Source: Allium sativum (taxonomy: Eukaryota > Streptophyta > Magnoliopsida > Asparagales > Amaryllidaceae). From it: 64,000 nt of DNA. Position numbers and translations under genes: made by a program. Positions 12,246-23,990 of this stretch are shown in pieces. The stretch spans positions 399,692,192 to 399,756,191 of the forward strand of contig CM060921.1 in assembly GCA_030737875.1 (NCBI GenBank), read 5' to 3'. Under the pieces are notes generated by a model. It searched no databases and was not told the origin of the DNA. It saw nothing but the letters and a program-made list of their open reading frames with translations. Each line of letters starts with the position of its first letter. Positions within the stretch are counted from its first letter, which is position 1.

Positions 12246-12606
12246 ACTTCTACTCCTAATATAAAAGATTGAATTTTTATTCACTACATTTATAAAGGTG
12301 ATATTTTTACTATCTTACCTATATAAAAATTATATTTTTATACTTCTACAATATAAAAGATTATATCTTTGTTATTTATATAGTATGAAGACTATATTTT
12401 CAACCTTTACATACGATAAAAATTATATTTTTAACTTCCTTATCATATAAAAATCATATCTTTAACTCTCCGATCGAATAAAAATTCTATCTCTAATTTT
12501 CCTATCGAATAAATTCAGTTTTAAAAATCAAATAAAATGATAACTGACAATAGAAAAATAAAATAAAAACTTACATAGAAATAGAAGGGGAAGAGCAGCG
12601 TTCACT

Positions 12607-12770
12607 GTCGGAGGGGGGGTATCGCGGCCGAGGCAGAGGGTAGGGGGGGTTTGGCGTCGGTCAGCAACAAGAAGGGGGGTAGCGCGGTCGGCATCAGGAT
12701 TCGGGGGGCTATCGCGGCCGAGGCTAAGGAGGAGGGGGGGTTTGCGGTGGCGTGCCGCCTGGGGGGGCTC
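12607..12770 (-). repeat. ~30-bp repeat punctuated by poly-G tracts
   Basis: Runs of six or seven G (plus strand) begin at 12613, 12643, 12674, 12703, 12734 and 12761, with spacings of 30, 31, 29, 31 and 27 bp. The sequence between them is also partly repeated (atcgcggccgaggc occurs twice). It lies in the LTR leader of A. The first tract is the equivalent of the D insertion site in the other LTR. Confidence 0.75.
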
Positions 12771-12859
12771 GGCGGTGGTGGATCGCAGCTACGGCTGCGT
12801 CTTTTTTTTTTTTTTTTAATTTCTGTTCTGAACGTAAATGAAGGAAGGGGGGGCAGCGG

Positions 12860-12866
12860 TTTATAA
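12860..12866 (-). promoter_or_regulatory. TATA-like box of the A LTR
   Basis: The minus strand reads cccttataaaccgc directly upstream of a C-rich leader. A start about 30 bases on (near 12830) would give a leader exon ending at the donor at 12574. Confidence 0.4.
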
Positions 12867-13770
12867 GGGGAGAGAGGTTTTTATTTTTAATTATTTTAAT
12901 TTCAAAAAGTTGACTTTTACATACGACCTCTAGACGAGGCCCACCGCCTGTCGTCCATAGCGTTTCACCCCCATTCCGAACACAATGGGATATGTATCGT
13001 AAGTTGATTCGATCATTTCGATCAGTTTCTTTAAAAATCAACATATAACTCTATATATGATTTTGAATGCGCATTTCAATTTACCGGGTTCACATACTAA
13101 CTCGAAAAATTCCCGAAAAATATTTTCTAGCTTCGTATTGACGATACGGTCCTAACAAAACTAGTTTCGTCGAATTCTGAGACCGTATGAAAAATGGCCA
13201 ATTTCCAGTCGATTAAAATCAACTAAAACTAGTCAAACACGTTTTCCTTTGCCACGCTCACATATCGACTCGAAAAATTATGAAATTTGAAACCTAGCAA
13301 TAATTTGACATCACGGATCCAACAAAAGTGGTTTCGTCGAAATCCGAGGTCGTTTGCAAAATTTCCATTTTTAAGGGCCTGAATTCCATAGCGACTATTC
13401 AGAATTTTCAACTGGACATATCTTTTGATCCCCGCTATGAAATTTCGATTTTTCGGATTTGTTGGAAAGATACTATCAAATAGATCCTATTATTTTTGGT
13501 TTCACTAAAATTCGGATTATTTTGCACCAGGTACATTCAATTGAAGTTTGAAATCGAATTATCGAACTACCGCGCCATTTTCAATTCCTATTTATAATTA
13601 TATATAATTATTTATATTCTAACGACGACGTATATAATATATACATTCTATTATATTCAAAATAAATTTCTCGTCGATATTATTTAAAATAATTCATTTT
13701 AAATATTCAAAATTCGCCAAAATGGCCAAAATAAAAATTTTAAATTGGCCCAGATTTTCGGGTTGTTACA

Positions 13771-13828
13771 ATCTCCCCCACTTAAAACTTTTCGTCCCCG
13801 AAAAGGAACAAAGTCGAAAGTGGTTTGA
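13771..13828 (-). other. Polypurine tract block of A
   Basis: On the minus strand it reads aagtgggggagat directly before the LTR, which is the plus-strand primer of reverse transcription. The 58 bp are identical to the block of B at 50514-50571. Element D has two mismatches in the same block. Confidence 0.85.
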
Positions 13829-14675
13829 TTAATCAACTCTACGTTCGATCTGGCTTCCATTCTCCAACTTTTCAGTTTCTGAGAATTTTCAAATTTTTTC
13901 AAAAATTTGGCTAACACCCTAAATTTTCGAAAAATTTCGCCATAACCTCCCCTGCACCGGGAGCCACGGGAAAATCCCGAAATTGCCTTAAAGGCCTTCT
14001 GATCTCAAAAAGAAAAAGAAAAAGCCAAGCGGCTAGCCAATAGGCTCATAAAATCATCATCACCCAAACAAAACAGTAAATTATAGTAAACATGTACCTA
14101 TTTGTCGGGCAAACAAATTTTATTCTCTGCTCTAGCCTCCTTGCTATGACCTGTTCAATGTAAGTACATGTATATGCAAGCAAATGCAACTAATTTTCAA
14201 TACTATTCAATATTTGGTACAATTAGGCATAATGGTTCAAAATTATTTAAACAAATAAACACACAACACAAACATCAATCAATTAGTGAATTAGAGTTTC
14301 AAATTCATAATTTTGATATATATACTGAAAATCTTGTTTTTGATGCCAATTCACAACAATAAATCTATCTATATAAGTTTTTGGTTCTCACACCAGCCTA
14401 ATGGAAATATATAGATATCACACCTTCGTCACTCGAATATAAATACTGATGATGATGCACCATCATCAGAATCATCCCCGGATGTCTAGAATGTGATTCT
14501 ATATCTACCCAGTATATTAAAACTTCGAATATACGTTCATGACGCGTATACGCGAAATCTTTATATACTCGATTGTCCAAATTCAAAATAAATAAATAAT
14601 CAGATACGTATAAAGCGATTTGAATTTCAAAACAAAATTGTTTTCATTTGAAAAATATACTCTTCACACTCGTTC

Positions 14676-14734
14676 TAGGATACTACTGATCCTATCTCTA
14701 ACGAGTCATTCTAATTGGATATTACTAATCCAAT
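14676..14734 (-). other. Tandem stem-loops in the A leader
   Basis: On the minus strand, attggat-tagtaat-atccaat (14734-14714) and taggat-cagtagt-atccta (14694-14676) are perfect 7-bp and 6-bp stems, each with a 7-nt loop. They start about 60 bases after the PBS. The same pair is found in D and B. Confidence 0.7.
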
Positions 14735-14794
14735 ATCTGGTGAATTCTTTCGTATGGTTCTAATGTGTCTTGTTCTCGAGCTCTGTAAACCAAA

Positions 14795-14806
14795 GCTCTG
14801 ATACCA
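14795..14806 (-). other. Primer-binding site of A (initiator Met-tRNA)
   Basis: The minus strand reads tggtatcagagc two bases inside the LTR end. It fixes the minus-strand orientation of A. Confidence 0.92.
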
Positions 14807-14808
14807 AC

Positions 14809-17800
14809 TGTAGTGACCTGTAACTTCCCCGGTCTCCGAAGAGAAGAGAAAGAACGAATTACCATGAGAACACGACAAAATAGAACGCAGACGGAAGAAC
14901 ATTTCATTGCTATTACAACAATTCCATCAGATACAAGAATATACAGAGTATAATTTAATAAATTACATTCGATAAATATCAGAGATTAAAATAAATTACA
15001 TAGCAGCGAAAAATAATACAAGCACAACTGAAGGTGATATACGGATACAGAGCTTTCCGGATATCATTCCAGCTGTAAACCAGGATCCTGTGAATATTAA
15101 TCTACAAAACCAAAACTACTAGCTGCCCGTGTCGAAAATAGGGGCACCCAGAGTTTAGGTTAAAAACAATAAACTTCAGGTCAGTCATGTAACTTGTGTG
15201 AGAACTAAAACAGTTATTTAAAGCTTTATTTTAAAAGAGAATAATTCAAGGGACCACGACGTATAACACGGAACAGGTTTCCTCCCAAGAATACCAGTGC
15301 ATATAAATAAACAACGCAATGCTTTTTCGAAAAATGAAGCTATTATAAGACTCAGGTCCCATCACACAATGCAACGCAAGCCGAAGGATAGGGTTTTCCC
15401 TTATAATAGCCAAACATGCTTGGTACGTTTTAAAAACAAATCATTTGATACTACGATAAGTGTATAGTGTCAAAAGCAATTTCATCATAAATATAAATCA
15501 TAGACGGCATGGGTACCATATATCATGTCGCCATACTAGTTCTACAATTAAAACCGCAATACACATATTGGAAATTGGATTTCCATCATGAATCGAGGCA
15601 AGGGGCAAGCTCCTCTCCGCTTCGAGGCACTCTAGCAAATGCCTCAGGACTACACACTCTGGGTAACCCTGGATGCTTCAGGGCCGGTCCTCTCTTACGT
15701 TTGAGGATTGGCAATTCCTGAACACACGTTTCCCGGTCCTTACAGACCTAAAATCGAGGCGCCTCATCCAACAACCACATAGGTGAAAAGTATATAAATG
15801 TCAGGGCTGGTAAGTCACTGACACCACCAAAGCTAGAAAGAAACGTCGTGCTCTCCCTGTAGTCCTTATCCCGTTTTTGTCTCATACCGAGGTGTGAGGC
15901 TCGCGAATTCACGTTATACACAAAGCTGCCACGTAGGCCGTGCTTTGATCATCAACCACAAGACTTTGCTTTTCAACATAAGCCTTGATCCATGCAACAC
16001 AGCGTGCCACACAGGCAATTCATGCCATGCGATTGATGTCCATCGATATACAACCTCTGAGCTCGTACGTCTCAGAGAAGGGCGTTAAGCAAGAGAATAA
16101 ATTCTCCGCCGTCAAACAGATGTATATTTAATGGAGATCAATCAACACAAAATAAAATCCAATGTCAGACACACCGTCCATTTACAAGTTCGTTCTGGGT
16201 CTGAACGAAACCGGAGGCACTTTCCTCGCATATCCATCCATCTCCAAGTACGTCTGGACGACAACCAACTGATTCCCTCATCTTGGGTGTACAGCCCAAT
16301 CAAGATCATTAGTAATCACCCAAACGATGTGAAGACTTCCGGTCTTCAACCACCGTCTTCATCTTCGACATATCGTCGAATCGGTTATTCAGAATGGGTA
16401 TAAACCCGGCCTTTCCGAACAACCCGCGTATATTAAAAACAAATGTTACACAAACACAACATACGCCTCATTCCAATTCATTAATCACTAATCGTAAATC
16501 TGTAAGAGAGCAATTCCCCAAATATTAACCCCGAAGGCCGAAACCAACATCAGATCAATACCCAGGAAACCATTCTTCTTAACTAACCTACAGTTAGTTT
16601 CTAAATCTCAATTCTTAGGGAAAGGTTCCCATTAATTTTATCCAAGATAAATTCTTTGAAATTTATCCTTTAATCTTCCTTTGGATGTCATTTCAAACCA
16701 AATTATGGTTTTTCCCAAACTAGTCGAGATTAGCGAACCACACCGAAGTAATTATTTATTTTATTTCCCAATCCCAACCTATATATCCCATGAAGCAAAA
16801 CTGGTAATACACCATATCTAACACTATGGTGTTATCGGTAAAATTAATTACCATTTCACGTTCAAATCTAATTAAAGATTTAACTATCGCTCTGGAGCAA
16901 AACTGGTGATACTCCATCCTCGCTCATTTGCCAAATTTGATAATTTAGATTATCAATTCACATTTCAATCTAATTGCAGATTCATTAAAACTCCCTTTAC
17001 TGGGTTATAGAACTAGTGTCATTTAAAACACAGTTCACGACAAACCCAAATCACATTTTATTTATTACCGGGTTAAAGAACAACTGTTATTTAAAAACAC
17101 CGTTCACGATAAACCCACAAATCAATTCTATTTAAAACCCGTTTCAAATCCAATTTATTTATTTAAAAATAAATGGATTTTAATCTCAGTTCAAAACTAG
17201 TTCATTTCGATAAAAATCTATTTTTATCTTTTCAAATATGGAGTTTTTCATCCCAATTTTTCCCAAATCATTTCTTATGATTCTACACAAATTATTACTA
17301 TTTTTAATAATTTTATCAAGGCCCGTACAGTCGATTTCCATCAACGGCCATCGAACTGCACTTACATCGACCTTTTCCAAATTTGATTTGGACATATCTC
17401 CAAATCCAACCGTTTGATTTCAAATTTCTAATATTCGTTAGAAATCTCTTTTCGATACGAACCCAACAGTTCCGGTTTTAGGAGAATCCGACGGTCGGAT
17501 CTCCCGTAATGTCCGTTCGAAATAAATGGTCGAAATTCACAAACTGCCGCGGCGCGGCGCGTTCTATTCAGGCCATTTTATTATATATATATAATATATA
17601 TAATATATTTCGTCGATTACTATTTAAAACGAATTTCATAAATAGTTTCAAATTTGTTTCAAAAACAATTTCAACCTTTATTTCAAATTCAAATCAAAAT
17701 TGAATTTTCTATTATAAATCCTTTTTATTTTCATTTCTATTTGATTTCAATTCAAATCGATTTTTAATTCGATTCGAATTCATTTTCTTTTCAATTCAAT

Positions 17801-20189
17801 TTAATTCGAATTCGTTTTCTATTCAATTCGAATTCATTTCGTTTTCTATTCAATTCGAATTCATTTCGTTTTCTATTCAATTCGAATTCAATCCGTTTTC
17901 TATTCTATTCGAATTCAATTCGTTTTCTATTCAATTCGAATTCAAATTGGTTTTCTATTCAATTCGAATTCAAATTGGTTTTCTATTCAATTCTAATCAA
18001 ATTCGTTATATATTCAATTGAAATCAAATTCGTTTCCTATTCAATTCAAATCTAATTCGTTATATATTCGATTGAAATCAAATTCGTTTTCTATTCGATT
18101 CAATTCAAATTATAAAAATGAATATAATCGGTATAAATATCGTTCGCGTCAAAATAGCGCATCTCTAATTAATACGGCTTTATATATTTCAATAATTCTG
18201 TTATTCTATTCAACAAATGAATATTTATTTTATTCAATACGTGAATCTATACTTCTGTCAACACATGACTAATCTCAACGAATGAGTACTGTCCATGTGT
18301 GACTATTTTTGTTATTTAATATATTTTATAAAAATTATGGTATCTATCGTTTGATTTAAAATCAGACTCCAACCGTAAACTAGTAAGAGAACATTCCCTG
18401 AATATTAACCCCAAAGGCCAAAACCAACATCAGATCAATATCCAGGAGACCACTCATCTTATCTATTTTCGAATTAGTTTCTAATCTTATATATGATAAA
18501 GATGTAAATTTTATTGTTAAAATCTTTCGTTCAACACATGACTATTCTCAACGGATGAGTACAGTCAACACATGAACTTTATTTTATAGTGATAAAGATA
18601 TAAATTTTATTGTTAAAATATTTCGTTCAACACATGACTAATCTCAACGGATGAGTACTGTCAACACATGAACCTTTATTTTATAATATTCTTTATTTTC
18701 TAAATTGGAATGAGGCCCAATCAATTACCATATAAAGTTAATTATATGGATTCCATACAACAAATGTATATAATAGCAACGATAAATAATCAACGATCAT
18801 CCAAAGTGCACTACACTGTATAAGCATCAAATATAGATATCTAACGCTTATAACAACCTGTCAATCAATCGATCGACATACAACTAATTATTGGGATTAG
18901 TGTATGCCGTGTTTTATCCCAATACCCGTGTGGGGTTTCAAACAGTCAAACACAGATTTTATTTGTGCAGTTGGGCGATGTGTAAAATTTATCGTCCCAA
19001 TCAATGTCCTTCAAATAGGTGTACATAAACAAACCGTCTGGTTTGTAAATGAATATTTTATTTTATTCACTTCCACGTTAAAAATTATATTTTTAACGAT
19101 AAAATATTTTATTTCAACACATGAATTCCTATTCAGTTCATTTACACAATAAAAATGATATTTTTATTTTTCTAACATATTTTAGAAAATTTCGGTGGCA
19201 TAACGGCACGATACTAAAAACGGGACGAGGCCTAGCCTTATCCCCGGTCTAGTGATGGCCCACGCCATTCACACATCAATCAAATCAATTTCATTTCACC
19301 AAACAATTCAATTCAACCCAAATAATCTAACCAACTACACAGCCAAACAAACAAGTCCATGATCTGTGGACGATTGTGTCGGGTGCTACTAAACACCGTC
19401 TACATCCTAGTATATATACATAACTAGAAAAAGAATTTGAAGAGTGAGAATTCTCACCGAAAGCTATCCTAACTCCACGCCACTTCAAATGTAGAAGTCT
19501 TCACTGTTCTCGTCTCTTGTCACTTTCGTCGCCCGTAGCCACTACATATATAAAAATCACATTTTTATATTGCTATTTAATATATAAAAATCGAATTTTT
19601 ACTTCGCTATTCAATATATAAAAAAAATCGAATTTTTACTTCGCTATTCAATATATAAAAAAAATCGAATTTTTACTTTGCTACTATATAGACAAAAATT
19701 ATATTTTTACATCGTTATTCTCTATATAAAGATCTCGCCTTTTCAAATTTAAAGATTTCGCCTTTTCAAATTTAAAGATTTCGCCTTTTCAAATTTAAAG
19801 ATTTCGCCTTTAACTTCTACTCCTAATATAAAAGATTGAATTTTTATTCACTACATTTATAAAGGTGATATTTTTACTATCTTACCTATATAAAAATTAT
19901 ATTTTTATACTTCTACAATATAAAAGATTGTATCTTTGTTATTTATATAGTATGAAGACTATATTTTCAACCTTTACATACGATAAAAATTATATTTTTA
20001 ACTTCCTTATCATATAAAAATCATATCTTTAACTCTCCGATCGAATAAAAATTCTATCTCTAATTTTCCTATCGAATAAATTCAGTTTTAAAAATCAAAT
20101 AAAATGATAACTGAAAATAGAAAAATAAAATAAAAACTTACATAGAAATAGAAGGGGGAAGAGCAGCGTTCACTGTCGGAGGGGGGGGG
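14809..20189 (-). repeat. 5' LTR of A, truncated by insertion of D
   Basis: It matches 7316-12615 nearly base for base, from TGTAGTGACC at 14809 to the poly-G tract at 20181-20189. There the sequence switches to the TG terminus of element D in the opposite orientation. The missing U3 part (about 1.2 kb) should be found beyond D. The stretch is non-coding. Confidence 0.88.
17740..18100. repeat. Minisatellite in the A 5' LTR
   Basis: This is the second LTR copy of the array at 10230-10590, with the same ~27-bp units and a few substitutions and unit-length changes. Confidence 0.85.
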
Positions 20190-20399
20190 TGTAATAACCC
20201 GAAAATCTGGGCCAGTTTAAAAAATTTTATTTTGACAATTTCAGCGAATTTTGAATATTTAAAATAGATTATTTTAAATAATATCGACGAGAAATTTATT
20301 TTGATTATAACTCGAACGTATATATTTATATACGTCATCGTTAGAATATAAATAATTATATATAATTATAAATAGAATTGAAAATGGCGCTGTAGTTCG

Positions 20400-20900
20400 A
20401 TAATTCGATTTCAAACTTCAATTGAATGTACCGGGTGCAAAACAATCCGGATTTTAGTGAAACCAAAAAACATTAGGATCTAATTGAGAATATCTTTCCA
20501 ACGAATCCGAAAAATCAAAATTTCATAGCGGGAATCGAAAGATATGTCCAGTTGAAAATTCTGAATAGTCGTTATGGAATTCAGGCCCTTAAAAATGGGA
20601 ATTTTGCAAACGACCTCGGATTTCGACGAAACCACTTTTGTTGGGTCCGTGATGTCAAATTATTGCTAGGTTTCAAATTTCATAATTTTTCGAATTAATA
20701 TGTGAGCGTGGCAAAGGAAAACACGTTTGACCAGTTTCAGTTGATTTTAATCGGCTGGAAAATGGCCATTTTTTAAACAGTCTCAGAATTCGACGAAACT
20801 AGTTTTGTTACGACCGTATCGTCAATACGAAGCTAAAAAATATTTTTCAGGAATTTTTTGAGTTAGTATGTGACCCCAGTAAATTGAAATGTGCGTTTAA
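20400..20900 (+). repeat. Diverged ~168-bp tandem units in the D U3
   Basis: Related segments built on gcaaa-(a/c)(g/a)acctcgga-tt-(c/t)gacgaaac begin at about 20437, 20606 and 20774, with spacings of 169 and 168 bp. Equivalent units are found in A (about 13110-13530), in the second D LTR and in B (49910-50300). Confidence 0.6.
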
Positions 20901-21659
20901 ATTCAATATATAGAGTTATATGTTGATTTTAACAGAAACTGATCGTAACGATCGAATCAGCCTATGATACATATCCCATTGTGTTCGGAATGGGGTAATT
21001 AGCTATGGACGACAGGCGGTGGGCCTCGTTTTGAGGTCAAAATAAAAAGTCAACTTTTTGTAAATAAAATAATTAACCCCTCTCTCTCTCTCCTCTCCTT
21101 TATTTCCTTTGCCCCCCCCCTCCCGCCGCCGCCGCCCCCGTTCGATTAAAATCAGAATTCAGAAAATAAAAAATTTTTGTGAAAACCGCGATCGACAGAG
21201 CGACGCCCCCCTGCCATCGCCACCGCCGAACCCCGCCAGAGCCGACGATCCCCTCCCCCAGTCCCTCGATACCCTCGCTCGAGCGTCCCAGTCCTAAACC
21301 CTAAGCCGCAACGGAAGACCCCCACCGTGGACCCCAGTCGCGCCGCCCACTCCAGTAGCCTTGCCAACCCCCTTGCCTCTTCATTCGACTGATTGGAACC
21401 CCAAACCCGCTGTAAGCTTTTATTTAATATAAAAATAGATTTTTATAGCTAATTAAAATTAGATTTCTACGCTAATGAACTTTAGATTTTGTTGATGGAA
21501 AAGATTAGATTTCTACAATGTAAAAGAAGTGATTTTTAATGATAAAAATATGATTTTCACATAGTAGGAATTATAAAAATATAATCTTTATCGATAAGAA
21601 CACTGTTATCAAAATATGATTTTTACTATATAAAAGATTAGATTTTTAAAGGAAGAAAA

Positions 21660-21850
21660 ACGATAATTTTAAAGGGAGAAAGATGAAATCTATATTTTTG
21701 AAAAGATGAAATCTATATTTTTGAAAAGATGAAATCTTTATTTTTGAAAAGATGAAATCTATATTTTTGAAAAGATGAAATCTATATTTTTGAAAAGGCA
21801 AAATCTATATTTTTGAAAAGGCGAAATCTTTATTTTTGAAAAGGCGAAAT
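21660..21850. repeat. 23-bp tandem repeat in the D 5' LTR
   Basis: The unit gatgaaatctatatttttga (plus aaa) is repeated about seven times, shifting to ggcgaaatctttatttttga at the right end. The second LTR has the same array at 29440-29610. It is the inverted counterpart of the 23-bp array in A. Confidence 0.85.
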
Positions 21851-21939
21851 CTTTATTATAGAAAAGGTTAGATTTTTAAAATAAAAAGGTTAGATTTTTA
21901 AAATAGAAAAGGTTAGATTTTTAAAATAGAAAAGGTTAG

Positions 21940-22115
21940 ATTTTTATATATTGAATAGCGAAGTAAAAATTCGATTTTTATATATTGAATAGCGAAGTAA
22001 AAATTCAATTTTTATATATTGAATAGCGAAGTAAAAAATTCGATTTTATATATTGAATAGCGAAGTAAAAATTCGATTTTTATATATTGAATAGCAAATT
22101 AAAATTTGATTTTTA
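21940..22115. repeat. ~34-bp tandem repeat in the D 5' LTR
   Basis: The unit tatattgaatagcgaagta, followed by aaaattcgatttt, is repeated about five times. Copies also occur at 29700-29880 and, inverted, at 19560-19680 in A. Confidence 0.85.
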
Positions 22116-23454
22116 CATATGTAGAGAATACGGGCAACGAAGGTGATAAAAAGGCGAGAACGACGAAGATTTCTATAAATGAAGTGTCGTGGAGTTGGAG
22201 TAGCTATCGGTGAGAATTTCTCACCTTTCAATTTCTTTTTCTAGTTACATATATATATACTAGGATGCAGACGGTGTTTAGTAGCACCCGACACCATCGT
22301 CCACAGACCATGGACTTGTTTGTTTGGTTGTGTAGTTGGTTAGATTGTTTGATTGAAATTTTATTGTTTGGTGAAATGGAATGGATATAATTGATATGTG
22401 TATGGCGTGGTCCATCACTAGACCAGGGATAAGGCTAGGCCTTGTCCCGTTTCTAGTATCGTGCCGTTATGCCGCCGAAATTTCCTAAAATATGTTAGAA
22501 AAATAAAAATATCATTTTTATTGTGTAAATGAACAGAATAGAAATTCATGTGTTGAAATAAAATATTTTATCGTTAAAAATATAATTTTTAACGTGGAAG
22601 TGAATAAAATAAAATATTCATTTACAAACCGGACGGTTTGTTTATGTACACCTATTTGAAGGACATTGATTGGGACGATAAATTTTACACATCGCCCAAC
22701 TGCACAAATAAAATCTGTGTTTGATTGTTTGAAACCCCACATGGGTATTGGGATAAAATACGACATACACCAATCTCAATAATTAGTTGTATGTCGATCG
22801 ATGGATCGACAGGCTGTTATTAGCGTTAGATATCTATATTTGATGCTTATACAGTGTAGTGCACTTTGGATGATGGTTGATTATTTATCGTTGCTATTAT
22901 ATGCATGTGTTGTATGGAATCTATATAATTAACTTTATATGGTAATTGATTGGGCCTCATTCCAATTTAGAGGATAAAGAATATTATAAAATAAAGGTTC
23001 ATGTGTTGACAGTACTCATCCGTTGAGATTAGTCATGTGTTGAACGAAATATTTTAACAATAAAATTACATCTTTATTAGATATAAAATTAGAAACTAAC
23101 TGGAAAATAGTTAAGAAGAGTGGTCTCCTGGATATTGATCTGATGTTGGTTTCGGCCTTCGGGGTTAATATTCAGGGAATCGTTCTCTTACAAATTTACG
23201 GTTGGAGTCTGATTTGAAATCAAATGATAGATACCATAATTTTTATAAAATATATTCAATAACAAAAATAGTCACACGTGGACAGTACTCATTCGTTGAG
23301 ATTAGTCATGTGTTGACAAGAATAAATATTCATTTGTTGAATAGAATAACGGAATTATTGAAATATATAAAGCTGTGTTGATAAGAGATGTGCTATTTTG
23401 ACGCTAACGATATTTATATCGATTATATTCGTTTTTATAAAATTGAATTGAATA

Positions 23455-23990
23455 GATAAAGAAATTTGAATTAAATTGAAAAGAAAACGAATTCGAATTG
23501 AATAGAAAACGAATTCGATTTGAATTGAAAAGAAAACGAATTCGAATTGAATTGAAAAGAAAACGAATTCGAATTGAATTGAAAAGAAAACGAATTCGAA
23601 TTGAATCGAATAGAAAACGAATTCGAATTGAATCGAATAGAAAACGAATTCGAATTGAATCGAATAGAAAACCAATTTTAATTTAATCGAATAGAAAACC
23701 AATTTGAATTGAATTGAATAGAAAACCAATTTGAATTGAATCGAATAGAAAACCAATTTGAATTGAATCGAATAGAAAACCAATTTGAATTGAATCGAAT
23801 AGAAAACCAATTTGAATTGAATCGAATAGAAAACCAATTTGAATTGAATCGGATAGAAAACCAATTTGAATTGAATAGAAAACGAATTGAATTTGAATTG
23901 AATTGAAAACGAATTCGAATTGAATTGAAAATGAATTCAAATTGAATTGAAATTTGAATTGAATAGAAATGAATTTTAAAACGAATTTAT
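23455..23990. repeat. 27-bp minisatellite in the D 5' LTR
   Basis: The unit aatttgaattgaatcgaata, followed by gaaaacc, is exactly 27 bp and is repeated many times with variants (cgaattcg in place of caatttg). A period divisible by three keeps several frames open by chance and creates long 9-residue-repeat reading frames on both strands. These are not genes. Confidence 0.9.

Larger units (their letters stand above)
7609..12574 (-). other. Candidate intron in the A 3' LTR
   Basis: On the minus strand, donor ctatGTAAGTTTTT at 12574 lies about 255 bases after the expected start set by the TATA box. Acceptor gttttgcag ends at 7609, leaving 293 bases of LTR before the PBS region. The 5' LTR keeps both sites (20141 and 15102, where the acceptor reads ttttgtag). 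The proposal is inferred from consensus and from the shared layout. Confidence 0.4.
7316..13770 (-). repeat. 3' LTR of A (6,455 bp)
   Basis: Read on the minus strand, it begins TGTAACAACCCG at 13770 and ends GTCACTACA at 7316, with TG...CA termini. U3 is about 13770-12830, a TATA-like box lies at 12860-12866, and a GC-rich leader with G tracts spans 12600-12830. A donor site at 12574 is followed by a long AT-rich middle with minisatellites, then an acceptor at 7609. It contains no protein gene. Small open frames that recur in the second LTR reflect DNA identity only. Confidence 0.88.
13771..14808 (-). other. Interior of LARD A, non-coding
   Basis: Just 1,038 bp separate the two LTRs. From the PBS inward on the minus strand the interior holds two stem-loops, AT-rich sequence, a conserved block (about 13910-14160) with a purine/pyrimidine-biased stretch and a ggctagcc palindrome, and finally the polypurine block. 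No gag or pol motif is present on either strand. Element D has an interior of the same size and content, so this is the normal state of the family and not a private deletion. Confidence 0.85.
7316..20189 (-). mobile_element. Element A: non-autonomous LARD with giant LTRs
   Basis: Two near-identical direct copies start with TGTAGTGACC at 7316 and at 14809 in plus-strand reading. Between them lie a PBS (minus strand, 14795-14806) and a polypurine tract (13771 onwards), so the element reads on the minus strand. The interior is only 1,038 bp and has no gag or pol trace. The 5' LTR is complete at its inner end but is cut at 20189 by element D, so its outer 1.2 kb should lie to the right of the window. 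The TSD with E cannot be checked here for the same reason. Hand comparison of parts of the two LTRs gives roughly 2-4% difference. Confidence 0.88.

Noticed and set aside
14809..20189. 7316-20189 as a simple tandem duplication
   Set aside because: A PBS and a polypurine tract lie exactly at the edges of the 1,038-bp spacer, so the repeats are LTRs of one element.
23355..23940. Long reading frames with 9-residue repeats (up to 169 codons), also at 61475-62010
   Set aside because: They are read through a 27-bp minisatellite whose period is a multiple of three, so frames stay open by chance on both strands; no start context or family resemblance.
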